DNA from: Thiotrichaceae bacterium
GTDB lineage: Bacteria; Pseudomonadota; Gammaproteobacteria; Thiotrichales; Thiotrichaceae
Direction: 5' to 3'
Assembly: GCA_024762625.1 (NCBI GenBank)
Contig: JANTHA010000131.1
Span: 1 to 6,197 of the forward strand
Length of the DNA: 6,197 bases
The notes under the pieces are model-generated. The model had not been told where the DNA came from. It searched no databases and worked only from the letters and a program-made list of their open reading frames with translations. A program made the position numbers and the translations under genes. Numbering within the stretch: the first letter of the stretch is position 1; each line of letters opens with the position of its first letter. Shown piece after piece: positions 5,794 to 6,197 of this stretch.

Positions 5794-5809
5794 TGGGATA
5801 TATTTCCCA
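5794..5809. promoter_or_regulatory. Operator C: TGGGA-N6-TCCCA palindrome upstream of the regulator gene
   Basis: TGGGATATATTTCCCA has perfect 5-bp half-sites with an AT-rich 6-bp centre, the same layout as operators A and B. It lies between the regulator start codon and the predicted promoter at 5819-5847, centred near +11, so occupancy should block transcription. The expected effect is negative autoregulation by the Crp/Fnr protein (inference). Confidence 0.7.
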
Positions 5810-5818
5810 TATGTCTGA

Positions 5819-5847
5819 ATGGTAGTAACTGGAATGTTATTCGTCAA
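5819..5847 (-). promoter_or_regulatory. Candidate promoter of the Crp/Fnr gene
   Basis: On the minus strand TTGACG (5847-5842, 5/6) is followed after 17 nt by TACCAT (5824-5819, 4/6). The predicted start near 5812 gives a leader of about 70 nt containing operator C. Other AT-rich boxes closer to the gene (for example TATTTT near 5758) cannot be excluded. No convincing terminator is seen between the STAS gene stop (5916) and this promoter, so read-through is possible. Confidence 0.45.
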
Positions 5848-5915
5848 GTTTCATTTTTTAGATGTGTAGCTGGACTTGCTGGATTTGATGAATAAAGACC
5901 TCAAAACAGGCTTAA

Positions 5916-6197
5916 TCAGGCAAACGTCAGAATCTCCTGCAATTTATAGGTTTCTATTAACGAGGCTCCCTGCCCGTGAATGCCTGAAAAATGACATGAT
6001 TTGTGGTTTTCCAGGCAAAACCGTTGCCATTCAAGCAATAAGGCAATGCCTGCGCTATCGATATGGTCGACACCGGATGCATCTACCTCAAAGGAATCGC
6101 CATCGAATTTTTTTAACAGCGAAATACCCGTTTTCAAGAGCCCGGACACAGTGGCGAAAACAACATCGCCGTGAAGTTTCAGCCCCTTGTCTGTAGG
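5916..6197 (-). CDS. mlaB: STAS-domain protein, MlaB-like (5' end beyond window)
   Basis: The frame is open from the right edge to TGA at 5918-5916, giving 93 C-terminal residues. The GTG at 6149 is an internal codon: the upstream codons read PTDKGLKLHGDVVFATVSGL, which fits the beta strands and first helix of a STAS domain. The core FEVDASGVDHIDSAGIALLLEW (visible residues 36-57) is close to the MlaB pattern DLS-V-VDSAGLALLLEW; Ser48 occupies the conserved Ser/Thr after Asp. In E. coli MlaB is the cytoplasmic STAS subunit that supports the MlaFEDB phospholipid transporter, which maintains outer-membrane lipid asymmetry. MlaB is commonly the last gene of its operon, consistent with a regulator gene having its own promoter next. 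A generic anti-sigma-factor antagonist is the main alternative; mla neighbours beyond the right edge would settle it. Confidence 0.72.
   Translation of the reverse strand, partial: PTDKGLKLHGDVVFATVSGLLKTGISLLKKFDGDSFEVDASGVDHIDSAGIALLLEWQRFCLENHKSCHFSGIHGQGASLIETYKLQEILTFA

Noticed and set aside
5876..6196. 106-codon plus-strand open frame
   Set aside because: It is antisense to the STAS-domain gene, whose minus-strand product is clearly recognisable; the plus-strand frame has no domain or ribosome binding site.

Overview
The window looks like a chromosomal segment of a Gram-negative proteobacterium, most likely a gammaproteobacterium. Two predicted outer-membrane lipoproteins, an MlaB-like STAS protein and a DUF6502/DUF5666 gene pair point that way. 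The N-terminal domain of the cytochrome recalls proteins I associate with methylotrophs and other respiratory generalists, so a methanotroph (Methylococcales) is possible, but the sequence alone does not prove it.

Layout. Positions 1-1196 (minus): a lipoprotein with four DUF5666-like repeats whose C-terminus becomes an 18-bp-unit acidic Ser-Glu-Pro-Glu-Ala-Glu repeat running off the left edge. Positions 1234-2115 (minus): a DUF6502 protein 37 nt upstream of it, almost certainly in one operon. Positions 2116-2330: a dense divergent control region. Positions 2331-4964 (plus): an 877-residue lipoprotein cytochrome with nine CxxCH haem sites, closed by a strong Rho-independent terminator at 5011-5046. 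Positions 5095-5742 (minus): a Crp/Fnr-family regulator. Positions 5916-6197 (minus): the C-terminal part of an MlaB-like STAS protein entering from the right edge.

How the parts may work together. The most notable signal is regulatory. The palindrome TGGGA-N6-TCCCA occurs just upstream of the regulator gene (5794-5809), over the predicted -10 box of the DUF6502/DUF5666 operon (2118-2133), and, with one mismatch, upstream of the cytochrome gene (2220-2235). Its 5-6-5 layout is that of CRP sites (TGTGA-N6-TCACA), and the regulator keeps the CRP-type base-contacting Arg-Glu...Arg in its recognition helix. The simplest reading is that the Crp/Fnr protein controls itself, the DUF6502/DUF5666 operon and the multihaem cytochrome as one small regulon of cell-surface, probably redox-linked, proteins. 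A second perfect 16-bp palindrome, TGTAACAATTGTTACA, sits 2 bp from the cytochrome-side site and suggests a further input. The functions of DUF5666 and DUF6502 are not known; the system-level view is inference.
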